The notes under the pieces were generated by a model. That model made no database searches. It saw only the letters and a list, made by a program, of their open reading frames with translations, and was not told the origin of the DNA. 64,000 bases of DNA from DAOUBF01 sp034432795 (lineage in GTDB: Bacteria; Chloroflexota; Anaerolineae; DSLN01), in NCBI GenBank assembly GCA_034432795.1, contig DAOUBF010000015.1:4503-68502 (forward strand), written 5' to 3'. Shown piece after piece: positions 17,161-27,900 of this stretch; the stretch's first letter is position 1; each line of letters begins with the position of its first letter. The position numbers and the translations under genes were made by a program.

Positions 17161-18399
17161 ATGAGTCAGGTGAGATTAGCGCGGCGGGCAGAGGCCGACA
17201 TGGGCGAAGTATTGGATGTGCTCGCCGCCGTGTTCGCAGAGACCCAACGGGCGTGGTTTGAGGCGGGCCTGTGCGATCCCCCTTATCCCCAAAGCGTCGG
17301 CTTTATCGCCCGCGCAGAGGGGCGCATCGTCAGCCATGTGGAGCTTCTGGATATGCCCGTGCGCTATGGCGACACGATCATCCACGTGGCGGCGATCAGC
17401 GGAGTGGCCACCCTGCCCGCATGGCGCGGGCGCGGGCTGGCCAGCGCGCTCATGGAGCAGGCCATGGCCGAGATGGCGGCGCGGGACATGCCGCTGGCGG
17501 TCCTGCTCACGGGCAGCCAGGCGTTCTACGAGCGGCTGGGCTGGAGCGATTGGCCGCCACCGGGGTGCGCTATCGGTTGGGCGGACGCTCAAGAGATGGC
17601 CGCTCATTTGAGCACGCCCGCGCAGGTCTCCGTGGCGGCCTACCGGCCGGGCGATCTGGCCGAGATGATGGCGCTATACGCGCGCTTTAACGCTGGCAGG
17701 CCGGGGGCGCTGGTTCGACCAGAGCGCTATTGGCGCAGCCTGCTTGTGCGCTGGTTAGAAGCGACGGAGTATCCAGGGCAGCGCAATGCGGTCTATGTGG
17801 CGCGGCGAGAGGGGCGACTGGTCGGTTATGGTTTCGCCTTCTCAGAAGAAGATGCCCTGGTAATCTCAGAGGTGGCCTATGACGACACAGATGCCGTGGG
17901 TCCGCTGCTGAGGGCGCTGGTGGCCGGCATGGGCGAGGCCGGACGGCGTCGGCTGGTCGCCATCTTGCCCTGGGACAATGCCGCGCTGGGGCTTCTCCAG
18001 GCCACCGGGCGGAGTGCTCCGGCAGGGCCGATGGGCATCCTGTGGCGGATCAACGACCTGGCGGGGCTGTTACGGCAGGTGAAGCCGGTGTTGGAGCAGC
18101 GCTTACAATCCTCACCCCTTCCCCTGGTGGAGGGCGGCGGGGGCATCGTCCTGGCTTATGAGCGCGGCGAAGTGAGATTGGAGGTGCATCAGGGCCGATT
18201 GGAGATGCGCCAGGCGGGCAATCACACAAGGCCGCCTTATTGCCGCCTCTCTCAGACGGATATGGTCAACCTGCTGTTGGGGAGCTACGCTTCACCGGAC
18301 TGGCTGGACAGGCTGGGGCTGCCGGAGGAAGCGCGACCGCTGTTGGAGACGCTCTTCCCGCCAGCAGGCGGCATATTCTGGCTGACAGATAACTTCTAG
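17161..18399 (+). CDS. Eis-like GNAT N-acetyltransferase
   Basis: About 412 residues with the Eis layout: an N-terminal GNAT domain, a second degenerate GNAT domain, and a C-terminal sterol-carrier-like region. The acetyl-CoA loop is RGRGLASALMEQAMAEM (residues ~90-105), preceded by the beta-strand VAAISGVATLPA; AFYERLGW ends the first GNAT domain. ATG 17161 (MSQVRLARRAEADM) is preferred over the in-frame GTG at 17128, which overlaps the PAP2 gene. It follows that gene closely, so they may be cotranscribed. The substrate is probably an amine. Confidence 0.8.
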   Translation: MSQVRLARRAEADMGEVLDVLAAVFAETQRAWFEAGLCDPPYPQSVGFIARAEGRIVSHVELLDMPVRYGDTIIHVAAISGVATLPAWRGRGLASALMEQAMAEMAARDMPLAVLLTGSQAFYERLGWSDWPPPGCAIGWADAQEMAAHLSTPAQVSVAAYRPGDLAEMMALYARFNAGRPGALVRPERYWRSLLVRWLEATEYPGQRNAVYVARREGRLVGYGFAFSEEDALVISEVAYDDTDAVGPLLRALVAGMGEAGRRRLVAILPWDNAALGLLQATGRSAPAGPMGILWRINDLAGLLRQVKPVLEQRLQSSPLPLVEGGGGIVLAYERGEVRLEVHQGRLEMRQAGNHTRPPYCRLSQTDMVNLLLGSYASPDWLDRLGLPEEARPLLETLFPPAGGIFWLTDNF

Positions 18400-18412
18400 G
18401 GGCACATCCTTC

Positions 18413-19352
18413 TCATAAATCGCGGTGCTGGAAGAGCAGCATCGCCAGGCCCAGCATCACCGCCGTGTAAATGAGCGCGTAGATGACCATCGCCGGGCTG
18501 GGGAGGGAGAGCGCCGCGAAGGGACTCATGCCCAGGTCGCGGGTCAGCGGCGATTGCATCTGATAGGACGCCAGCCGCCACAGCGCCTCGCTGGGCATGA
18601 TCAGGCTGGAGACAATGCCGATATCAATGACCGTCTCGTTGTGCATGACTGCACCGATCTGCTCCACCCAGCCCCCCACGAATGCCAGCCCGTACAGCCC
18701 GAAGACGAGCACCCCATTGGCCAGCGTGGACAGACGCGTCCCGCCCAGGATGGAGAGCGTCAGCACCAGCGCGCCCTCCAGCACCATGAGCGCCAGCCCG
18801 GACACGATATTGGGCGTGGTATAGCCGCCGAGGATGCGCACGGCCAGGATCACGCCGCCCGCCATGAGCACCAAATAGAGTGAGATCATGGCGAGAAACC
18901 CCAGCCACTTGCCCAGGACGACCTGCCAGCGGCGCAGCGGCTTGGTGACGATCGTCTGGATCGTGCCGGAGGCGATCTCGCCGGAGAGGGTGTCCACCGA
19001 GATCAGCGCGGCCATCATAATGATGAGGAAGTTGACCACATACAGCCCGGCCATGCTGAGGAAACCGTAGACCTCGCGCATCAGGCGCTCATCGGCGATG
19101 CTCCCGCTGCGGAGGATGTCGCGCTGGATAAAGTACACGCCGATACTGAACAGCGCCAGGAAGGCCAGGCCCAGGACGAACCCCAGCACCAGGATGCGCC
19201 GCCGCCGGGCCTCGTGAAAGGTCAGGCGGGTGATGATCAGGATCGGGCCTAACCCCCCAGCCCCCTGCCCAATGAGGGCAGGGGCAGCCTTATGCTTCTC
19301 CCCTATCAGAGAAGCGGCCGGGGGAGGGGGCGTCAGGGCGTCTTCGCGCAGA

Positions 19353-19375
<23 letters not shown>
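18413..19375 (-). CDS. ABC-2 type transporter permease
   Basis: 320 residues, with membrane helices beginning at about residue 63 (VLGFVLGLAFLALFSIGVYF). ITRLTFHEARRRRILV is the typical cytosolic start of an ABC-2 permease. The ~43 residues before it are encoded by a family B repeat and are not expected in the family. The frame overlaps the ATPase gene by 23 bp, and no ATG remains between the repeat and the conserved start. With the ATPase it would form an exporter of unknown substrate. Confidence 0.85.
19246..19334. repeat. Family B hairpin inside the permease coding region
   Basis: CCCCCCAGCCCCCTGCCC/GGGCAGGGGC and CTTCTCCCC/GGCCGGGGGAGGGGGC segments match the other pyrimidine-rich hairpin repeats. 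Read on the minus strand it encodes TPPPPAASLIGEKHKAAPAL. Confidence 0.6.
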
Positions 19376-20279
<904 letters not shown>

Positions 20280-20343
20280 CTCGTCAAACGTCAGGCGTCA
20301 AACGTCTCTCCAATCCCTCACAGATTGACCTCCACTTATATTC

Positions 20344-20414
20344 ACCGCAGAGCACGCAGAGAACGCAGAGATTGATAAATAAAAATTCCCTGCGCGCTCA
20401 GCGCTCTCTGCGGT
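20344..20414. repeat. 71-bp ACCGCAGAG palindromic element (family A)
   Basis: Ends ACCGCAGAG (20344-20352) and CTCTGCGGT (20406-20414) with a central AT-rich TTGATAAATAAAAATT. Exactly the same length as the copies at 34322, 41203 and 61479. Confidence 0.8.
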
Positions 20415-20429
20415 AAATTCCTGTGGCGG

Positions 20430-20457
20430 GTGGGGGCGCATGGCTGTGCGCCCCCAC
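20430..20457. terminator. Strong GC hairpin downstream of the anti-sigma gene
   Basis: GTGGGGGCGCA (20430-20440) and TGCGCCCCCAC (20447-20457) form a perfect 11-bp stem with a 6-nt loop. It lies 34 bp beyond the anti-sigma stop. It has no T-run. Confidence 0.4.
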
Positions 20458-20490
20458 TGAATCTCCCATCGCTACTCCCTGTATATCCCC

Positions 20491-21669
20491 CTACTGGAGC
20501 GAGTTTGCCACCGCCAGTATGTCCTCGGCATTGCCCTGCCCGGCGAGCGAATAGACGACGCCGTTCTTCTGCCAGAGCAGGATGTAGTGAGGGGCGTAGC
20601 CGCGCTCCGGTGTGCTGCGCTCGGTGATCAGCACGCCGCTGACCCCATCTACGCTCACGTCGCGGAAGGCAGTGATGTCCGTCGGCAGGGGGATGACCAG
20701 GGTGGACGACCAGTCAATGCTGCGGCTGAACTGGCGCGCTTCCTCCGGCGACAGGCCCAGCAGGCGCAAGCCGGCCTCGCCCAACTGCGCCAGATTCACA
20801 CCCGGCGGCAGGTTCACCGTGGGGCTGCGCAGTTGCGTCAGGACGAACGCGCCACCAGACCTGATCTGGGGCCTTCCATACTGTGCAATAACTACGGGCG
20901 GCACCTCAATCGTGACGGTGGCGCCGTCCAGCGCCTGGGGCAACTGGACGTCGCTGAGACCGGCCAGGTCAAGCAGCGCCTGAGCGCGGGCGCGGTCCAC
21001 CACGATCTGCGCTGCCATCCCGTCCTCCACGCGGATGTCGGGCTGTGTACTCGCCCCGTCGGGGAGGGTGGCCGGTAGGCGCACCGGGATACCGGCCAGC
21101 GCGGAGGCTTCAGCGGCGCTGGCCACGCTCTGTGGCGGGCCGGGTTCCTTCAGCACCGTCACGCTATCGGAGAGGAGTTGGTTGATATTGGCGCTGAACG
21201 CCTCGCCGTTGAACTGAACCTGATTCGGGTCAAATGAGACGACGGCGAACTTGCGCACACGGAAAATGCCCAGGATCTCCCCGGCGGCAGCGCGCACTGG
21301 CTCCAGGCTGAATAGGAAAGCGAAGATCAACAGCGCCGCCAGGCTTCCCCAGAGCAGGCGATGCGATGTCCACAGCGATTTGAGGCGTGAATTCATCTTT
21401 TCCCTCCACTGATAAGCAGGTGATGTGGAATGTGCGATACGTGAAGCACTGAAACGCGCCAGGGCGACAGAGGCAGGCGTTGGTGCCTCGTTCGCCAGCG
21501 GCGTAAGCACTGCCAGGTGACGCGCCACCCGTTCAGCGCGGCTGGCGAGCGCCTCCACACGGGCCTGGCAATCTGCGCAGGCGTTCAGATGGGCAGCGAT
21601 GGCCCTGTGGACGTCAGGGCTGACCTCGCCATCCAGATAAGCACGGAGCATTCCATCCTCATAGTGCAT
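20491..21669 (-). CDS. Zinc-finger anti-sigma factor
   Basis: 392 residues from ATG 21669. An N-terminal anti-sigma zinc finger (AIAAHLNACADCQAR, the HxxxCxxC motif) is followed by one membrane helix near residue 115 (LLWGSLAALLIFAFLFSLEP) and a long extracytoplasmic domain of DUF4367-like character. It would hold the ECF sigma factor encoded directly upstream at the membrane until an external signal arrives. ATG 21669 overlaps the sigma gene by 11 bp and has AAGGAGAAG in front of it; the longer in-frame start lies well inside the sigma gene. Confidence 0.85.
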   Translation of the reverse strand: MHYEDGMLRAYLDGEVSPDVHRAIAAHLNACADCQARVEALASRAERVARHLAVLTPLANEAPTPASVALARFSASRIAHSTSPAYQWREKMNSRLKSLWTSHRLLWGSLAALLIFAFLFSLEPVRAAAGEILGIFRVRKFAVVSFDPNQVQFNGEAFSANINQLLSDSVTVLKEPGPPQSVASAAEASALAGIPVRLPATLPDGASTQPDIRVEDGMAAQIVVDRARAQALLDLAGLSDVQLPQALDGATVTIEVPPVVIAQYGRPQIRSGGAFVLTQLRSPTVNLPPGVNLAQLGEAGLRLLGLSPEEARQFSRSIDWSSTLVIPLPTDITAFRDVSVDGVSGVLITERSTPERGYAPHYILLWQKNGVVYSLAGQGNAEDILAVANSLQ

Positions 21670-22261
21670 GGTCTTCTTCTCCTTCAGCGCCCGCGCTCCC
21701 CTGAGAGGGGGGCAGCCAGGCGCGATAACGGGCCTCAAAGGCCTGCTCGGCGCGGGCCAGAAGCGTCCCGACCGAACTGGGGGCCACGTCCAGGGCGGCG
21801 GCCAGTTCCTTATAGGACAGGCCCAGATGGCGCAGGAGCAGGAGCTGGGCCTGGCGTTCGGGCAGTTCGGCCAGGACTGCTCTCACCCGTTGGCGCTCCT
21901 CCGCCAGCGCCGCCACATCGGCCAGGTCCGTCGGGTCGCCTGCCCGTTCGGCCAGGGCTGTCTGGGCCAGGGCCTGTTCATGCTGCAGGCGACGGCGGCG
22001 TGAGCGCAGGGCGTTGTAGCCCAGGCGGGTGGCGACGCGGTAGAGCCAGCCGCCCAGATTATGCTCCTGTCCGGCGGGGAAGCGGCTGCGGTACAGGCGC
22101 AAGAAGGTCTCCTGGGTCAGGTCTTCGGCCTCTTCGCGGTTGCCCAGAAGGCGGATGAGGACCCCGTACACCTGGTCGTAGTGCTCCAGAAAGAGCGCCT
22201 CAAACGGGGCCGCATCGGCGCTTGCTGATCGGTTCAGTAGAAAACCATTCACCAGCGTCAC
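21659..22261 (-). CDS. ECF RNA polymerase sigma factor
   Basis: 200 residues. Region 2 contains LFLEHYDQVYGVLIRLLGN and REEAEDLTQETFLRLYR; region 4 contains LPERQAQLLLLRHLGLSYKE with the helix-turn-helix ELAAALDVAPSSVGTLLARA. It would direct RNA polymerase to a stress or envelope regulon. The overlap with the anti-sigma gene marks a classic pair. A possible -10 TATAGT on the minus strand lies near 22325-22330, without a good -35. The C-terminus (GSAGAEGEEDHAL) is acidic. Confidence 0.92.
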   Translation of the reverse strand: MTLVNGFLLNRSASADAAPFEALFLEHYDQVYGVLIRLLGNREEAEDLTQETFLRLYRSRFPAGQEHNLGGWLYRVATRLGYNALRSRRRRLQHEQALAQTALAERAGDPTDLADVAALAEERQRVRAVLAELPERQAQLLLLRHLGLSYKELAAALDVAPSSVGTLLARAEQAFEARYRAWLPPSQGSAGAEGEEDHAL

Positions 22262-22482
22262 AGGTTCACCGCGTACTTCGCCACTGCGCTGCCGCGAGCG
22301 CAGGCTCCGTATCGCCTCCTATGATACTATAACACCGGCCAAAGCGGGAATATGACACCGGGCGGGGGCATTCGGTTTCTGGGATAACCTCCCGGCGCTG
22401 GACGAAGGCGCGGCCTGGATGGGCCTCTTTCAAGCTGAAGGCCCGGCTTTATTCTCAGGGGTTGACTAACACTGCTTTACTC
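22262..22482. other. Intergenic region with possible coding remnant
   Basis: 220 bp between the sigma gene and the methyltransferase stop. On the + strand, 22356-22468 is open and reads FWDNLPALDEGAAWMGLFQA, then EGPALFSGVD and a stop, with no start codon at its head. It could be the C-terminal stump of a lost gene at the edge of the restriction-modification island. Nothing else was recognised. Confidence 0.25.
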
Positions 22483-23439
22483 TTACTTTTCGCTCCCCTC
22501 TCGTAGGAAAAAGGCTTTTTGACCACTTGGTTCAACCCAGTCACCAATACAGAACTCATCAAAACGGAACTTTGATCCCTCTAAGTACTCTTGAACAATA
22601 TCTATAGCTATCCAGCGCCGCCTGAGGCGCTCGCAGACTTCCCCTGTAACATTCGATCCAGCGAACGGATCAACGACGAGATCGCCCTCATCGGTTAACA
22701 ATTTGATGAAGAACTCAGGAAGCCCCGCTGGGTACCTGGCCGGATGCGGCTTAATGCCGGCCTGCCGACATGCTCTTAGATAGCGACTGTTGCTCTCCGT
22801 GTTTGCGATTTGAAGTAAATTGGAGGGAATTGCGCCCGCATTTCTTTTGTTGAACTTGGTGGATATTTGATGTCCACTAGGGCGAGCTTTGGCTCTATAT
22901 CCGTTTTTCAGCAATTGCTCCATACTTTCGCTATATGGCTGCAAGACTTTTAGATTGCTTGCTTTAGGATGTGGGTCTTTTGAGAGCCACCATACACAAT
23001 CCACTGCATCTTTAACTCGTTCTCGGCGGACTGTAACCCATTCAGCAGGGGTCGGGAGCTTTGCAGGATTGTACCAGAAGAATTCCTGGGCGAGATAAAA
23101 CTTATAGCCAGGCATTCTGCAAAGCTCTATTAAAAGTTCATAATGATAGAGGCTTCTAGTCGGTTGGCCGTGATTCCAACTACCGCCTATATCAATCACA
23201 AGACTGCCTTTCGGCTTAAGTATCCTATGGAAAATGCGTGCGAATTCCAGGAACCATGCCACATATTCAGCTGCGTCAACATTGCCATACTCCTTTTTGC
23301 GGCGCAATGCAAAGGGCGGAGATGTCATGATGAGATCAACTGTGCCTTCCAGAGATTGATCTGAAAGAATCTCCCTGGCATCACCTAAGTAAGCTGCCCC
23401 GTAGTGGGTCTCGTAATAGGGAGCAATGCCGCTTAGCAT
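22483..23439 (-). CDS. DNA methyltransferase, probably N4-cytosine type
   Basis: 318 residues. Motif IV is TSPPFAL (residue ~40) and the AdoMet-binding motif I is DPFAGSNVTGEVCER near residue 260, followed by WIAIDI. Motif IV before motif I is the beta-class order; the SPPF form suggests N4-methylcytosine, although N6-adenine cannot be excluded. It lies 9 bp after the endonuclease-like gene, so it is the second gene of the pair and should protect the host from the cognate nuclease. It is visibly AT-richer than the surrounding genome. Confidence 0.88.
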   Translation of the reverse strand: MLSGIAPYYETHYGAAYLGDAREILSDQSLEGTVDLIMTSPPFALRRKKEYGNVDAAEYVAWFLEFARIFHRILKPKGSLVIDIGGSWNHGQPTRSLYHYELLIELCRMPGYKFYLAQEFFWYNPAKLPTPAEWVTVRRERVKDAVDCVWWLSKDPHPKASNLKVLQPYSESMEQLLKNGYRAKARPSGHQISTKFNKRNAGAIPSNLLQIANTESNSRYLRACRQAGIKPHPARYPAGLPEFFIKLLTDEGDLVVDPFAGSNVTGEVCERLRRRWIAIDIVQEYLEGSKFRFDEFCIGDWVEPSGQKAFFLREGSEK

Positions 23440-23448
23440 ATTTCCTCC

Positions 23449-24819
23449 CTACAAATCTAACTTCTTTATCTCCATTGCATGTCTGGCCTCTCTATTTAGG
23501 GCGTCAGCTATAAAAGTAGGGTTATGTGCGATTTTCTGAAGATCGTTTGAATCAAATAGGACAATGTTCAAGTTAGTCATGCTCATTACCTGTTGAGCAT
23601 ATTTTCTCGCCTCAGCACTGATATTACCGGTCGAGACAATCATAACAACATTGGACTTAAGTTGAAATGTAAGTCCAATCTCTTTGGCGACATCATCAAG
23701 AGAGGTGGTTTGAGTATTTTTGCATTGTATTTGCCAACGAGAGAAGATCAAGCGAGCTCCTTCAAAAATGAGATCGACCTCTGCTCCACCCGTGACCTGA
23801 CCGCGGAGCCGAGTTGCCACATACTTGAGGTCGATCAACCTCATAAGGTAGAAGGCAAGCGCTTCCAAAGCTAACCCTTTGATATGCCTATCAGCCGACG
23901 ATAGCTCCTCCAGTATTTCAGCAAAAGACTTCCTTAGCATAGGGCGGAGATCAGAATGCGTCTGGCTTTCGAGTGCTTCAATAATGGGAGCAACTAGCTC
24001 AGCTCTCATCTTCTCAGTGAGCCTAATCTGAAATGGTTTAGCACCCCGACCTGTAGCCTTAGTTCCTCTTTCGAGGGTGATATAGCCTGCCTTTTCAAGT
24101 GGATAAAGCACAGTCTTAGGCAGATTCTTTTCATCAAATTTTACACCATATAAGGTGGTTGCTAGTTTCTCCACCTCGTTAGACCAGTAAGGCCCAGTTC
24201 CCCCTATATTTGCCAGAGTTTTCAGAAAAGCCTTTTGCTCCTTAGTAAACATAGAAAGTTCATCTATAGTGTCCACAGACACACCAATTACTTCATTGAG
24301 ACGATTAATATCTATCTGCCAATCATCAGAAGTAACTACCCCTGCTTTCTCAAGCCACAAGCGCATGATACTCGGATGCTTCCCACCCCGTGGGAAGAAG
24401 ATACCTCGCTCTGCAAGCCACTCACGTAGTTTTCGCAGATCAACTTTCTCACCACGCGCCTGCATATCTTGAACTGTTTGTATAACTATTAGGCCTTTGA
24501 GGTTCAGAAGGATATGCCGCGCAAAGAGCTCATACATCTTGTCGGGTGTCTCTTTGAGCGACAATAACTGCTTACCGACATCAGTCAGCGTTCCGTCCCG
24601 GTGAAGAACGCCATAAGCGATCATTCCCAACTTACAGTTGTTTGCCAATTTTCTGCGGTTATATTCGCTGGTGGGATGAGAGTCAAAATATTCTCGTCGT
24701 ATGGCATCTTCAAGTGCACGCCAATCTCCACTGTGCTCTCGCGCTAGTTCTAAGACGCGGATGAGATCTATTTGGTTCGGTGAAAATTCACTTCCGAAAG
24801 GAAGGTCACTTTTTATCAC
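23449..24819 (-). CDS. Restriction endonuclease-like protein (PD-(D/E)XK)
   Basis: 456 residues from GTG 24819. The N-terminal two thirds are helical with winged-helix-like segments (VLYPLEKAGYITLERGTKAT). The C-terminal domain has the spacing of a PD-(D/E)XK nuclease: Asp in GGAEVDLIFEG and the QxK of WQIQCKNT, followed by a VVMIVSTGNISAEARKYA strand-helix of Mrr-like form. Pairing with a DNA methyltransferase supports a type II restriction role; the recognition site cannot be read. The nuclease gene comes first in the operon. AT-rich composition suggests horizontal transfer. Confidence 0.75.
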   Translation of the reverse strand: MIKSDLPFGSEFSPNQIDLIRVLELAREHSGDWRALEDAIRREYFDSHPTSEYNRRKLANNCKLGMIAYGVLHRDGTLTDVGKQLLSLKETPDKMYELFARHILLNLKGLIVIQTVQDMQARGEKVDLRKLREWLAERGIFFPRGGKHPSIMRLWLEKAGVVTSDDWQIDINRLNEVIGVSVDTIDELSMFTKEQKAFLKTLANIGGTGPYWSNEVEKLATTLYGVKFDEKNLPKTVLYPLEKAGYITLERGTKATGRGAKPFQIRLTEKMRAELVAPIIEALESQTHSDLRPMLRKSFAEILEELSSADRHIKGLALEALAFYLMRLIDLKYVATRLRGQVTGGAEVDLIFEGARLIFSRWQIQCKNTQTTSLDDVAKEIGLTFQLKSNVVMIVSTGNISAEARKYAQQVMSMTNLNIVLFDSNDLQKIAHNPTFIADALNREARHAMEIKKLDL

Positions 24820-24946
24820 AGTTAAGCCTCTATAATGGGCTATTATATCGGTAATCCAAAGAACTCTCCGATTAGCAAACCGGGGGCGAGCAAGAGTTCG
24901 CCCGCCCCCTGAGTCTCAAGCCATTTAACCAGGGTCAGCACTTTGC
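24820..24946. other. Intergenic region with hairpin and AT-rich promoter-like sequence
   Basis: On the minus strand TATAAT (24842-24847) lies about 20 bp before the endonuclease GTG and may be its -10, without a good -35. GGGGGCGAGCAAG ... CGCCCGCCCCC (about 24882-24909) is a GC-rich hairpin on the nrdJ 3' side, without a T-run. Confidence 0.4.
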
Positions 24947-27900
24947 TCAGCACTCCGTGAACCCACACGTGTAGCATCTGCGGCAGCCTTCTTCGCTCAC
25001 CAGGGTGGCCTGGCCGCACTCCGGGCACAGGTCGCCGATCTCAAAGGCGAGTTGCACCGGCTGTGGCGCCTCCGGCATGGCGGTGGGTGCCACCTCGCCC
25101 TCGCCCTCTTTGTCGCTCAGGTAGTCGGCCAGAGCCTGGGCCACGCCGTCGGGCAGCGAGCGCACGCGCTGCGCCCCAAAGCCCATGGGGCGCCCGCCGC
25201 CGATGCCGCTCAACTGGTCAATCACCTGGCGCAGCCGGGTCATCGCCGACATGGGAGAGGGCAGGCGCAGGACGAGCGAGATCAGGCGGCCCATGGCCTC
25301 GGCCACCGCCGCGGTGTCCGAGCCGGCCTTGCCCACGTTCATGAACACCTCAAAGGGCTGGCCGCCGCCGTTCTCGTTGATGGTGATAAAGGCCGTGCCC
25401 AGGGGCGTGGGCACGCGATAGGTGCGGCCCGGCAGCCAGCGCGGACGCGGCTTCATGATCACCGGCAAGGGCTGCGCCGGTTGCACGGCGGGCGGCGGCG
25501 CGGGCGCAGCAGGCGCGGTGGGCGCGGCTGTGGGCGGCGGTGCGGCAGCGGCCTTCTTCTCTTTCGTCTCCAATGTCTCCAGAACTACCTTCTCCCGCGA
25601 GCCGGTCACGTAAACCGTCAGGCCCTTGCAGCCCAGCTTCCAGGCCAGGAAGTAGGCATCGGCCACGTCCTTCTCGGTCGCGGTGGCGGGGAAGTTGATC
25701 GTTTTGGAGATAGAGTTATCCACGAAGGCCTGGAGCGCGGCCTGCATATACACGTGCTCCTCCGCTGTGATGTCCTGCGACACGACGAAGGTGTGGCGGA
25801 TGTGCTCCGGCAGTTCGGTGATATGCTGGCAGGTGCCCTTGCGGATGACCTCGTCAACGATGCGCCTGCGGGTCTCCTCGTCCAGCCCGGCCTTGATCAG
25901 CGCCTGCTCAAACAGTGGGCTGGTGTAGCGCAACTCCAGGTCGCGGCCATTGTCGTTAACGTGGCGGATGTAGGCCAGCGCGAAGACAGGCTCGCAGCCG
26001 TAGGCTTCGCAGCCCGCGACGGTGGCAATGGTGCCGGTGGGGGCAATGGTCGTCTGAGCGGCGTTGCGGATGCCGTACTGCTTGATGCCCTCCACGATCT
26101 CGTCCCAGTTCACCGGTGGGCGGCCGAAGTCATGGGTGTAAGGCTTCAGCGGCTTGGGTGGCGTCCACTTGAGATCCTCCGGGTCGTAGATGCTGCCCTT
26201 GATGGCCGGGAAGGGGCCGCGCTCCTTGGCCAGCTCAATGGAGGTCTTCATGGCGTGGTAGCGCACGAACTCCATGACCTGGGCGGCGAACTCTTGCGCC
26301 TCCTCCGAGCCGTAGCGGATGCCCATGTGGTACATAAGGTCGCCCAGGGCCATGATGCCCAGGCCGATGCGCCGGGCGCGCAGGGCGGCCTCTTTAAGCT
26401 GGGGCACCGCCGGGACGTACTTGTTGGCGCTGACGACGTTGTCCAGGAAGCGGGTGGAAAGCACGACCGTCTCGCGCAGCTTCTCCCAGTCCACCTTGCC
26501 CTCAGGCGTGACGTGCTTGGCCAGGTTGATGGACCCCAGGCAGCAATTCTCGTAAGGTCCTAGCCACTGCTCGCCACATGGATTTGTCGCTTCAAGCTGA
26601 TAAAGATGCGGTAGTGGATTGCTGCGGTTGGCGGTGTCAATGAAGAGCGCGCCCGGCTCGCCGTTATGGTGGGCGTGCTTGATGATCTTGTCAAACAGGT
26701 CGCGTGCCCGCACGGTCTTCCACACTTTGCCGTCGCGGGGGTTGATCAGGTCAAAAGGCTCGTCGTTCTCCACCGCGCGCATGAAGGCGTCAGTGATGGC
26801 CACGCTGATGTTGAAGTTGGTGATCTGGTTCTCGTCTTCCTTGCAGCCAATGAACTCCTCAATGTCGGGGTGGTCCACCCGCAGCACGGCCATATTGGCC
26901 CCACGCCGGGTTCCGCCCTGGGCCACCTCGCCGAAGGCTTTGTCATAGACCCTGAGGAAGCCCACCGGCCCGGTGGCGCGGCCCGCGCTGGTCCTGACGA
27001 TGTCGCCCTTGGGCCGCAGCCGCGAGAAGGAGAAGCCGTTGCCGCCGCCGGTCTGCTGGATAAGGGCGGCGTCGCGCAACGTTTGGAAGATACCGTCGCT
27101 GGCCCGACCCAGGTCGTCGGAGATAGGGAGCACGAAGCAATTGTGGACAACGATGCCCTCTGTGACGTAAGAGTGGTCTTCATCCACTTCACAGTTATAG
27201 ACGATGCCCGCGTAGTCTTCAGCCTCAATGCTCTGAACCTCAAAGTAGACGACGTCTCCCTGCCGTGTTACAGAGTTGCGAATATAGCGCATATCCGGCT
27301 CAGGTAGGTCAACGCCGAAGGCTTCCTGAACGAGATCGCGGGATTGGAGCGGGGGCAGGCTGATTTGAGCTGTCGCATGCGCATTTTCGGTAACGTAAGT
27401 CGTATCCACTGGCCGGATAGCTGCATCGTAACCCAGACGCAGGCACATCTGCCAGACTTGCTGGACTAGCCCAGGGTTGCTGAGCGTCACACGTAGTGCT
27501 CGCATGATTCGTGGCGATTTCCGATCAGTGGCCTTATAAACAGTTTCCCAGTACAGACCGTCACCGCGCATGAGGCCAACCAGGAACGCCCGCTGGATCT
27601 CCATTGGCGCGTACTGTAACCAGGTGGGTATCCGCTTCCCATAGGAGTGGTGACCGAAGTGGTTGCGGAACCAACTGGCCACTGCCCGACTATAAACGTT
27701 GATGTTTGTCCAACTGCCCCGATTGGAGTGTGACCGAGTGGGTGCAACATTAAAAATCTGCTCAACCAGACGGCAGATGTCGTCTTGATATGCGACCTCA
27801 TGCCGCCCCAGGGTAAAGCGGATATATTGCTCATCTGGGCCAATCGTCCCCTCCGCGACATAATAGCCGCACAGCCGGGCGAGGTCTGGCGTGAGTTCAA

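Noticed and set aside
25052..26563. 503-codon + strand open frame opposite nrdJ
   Set aside because: The minus strand carries conserved NrdJ motifs; the + product lacks any recognisable domain.
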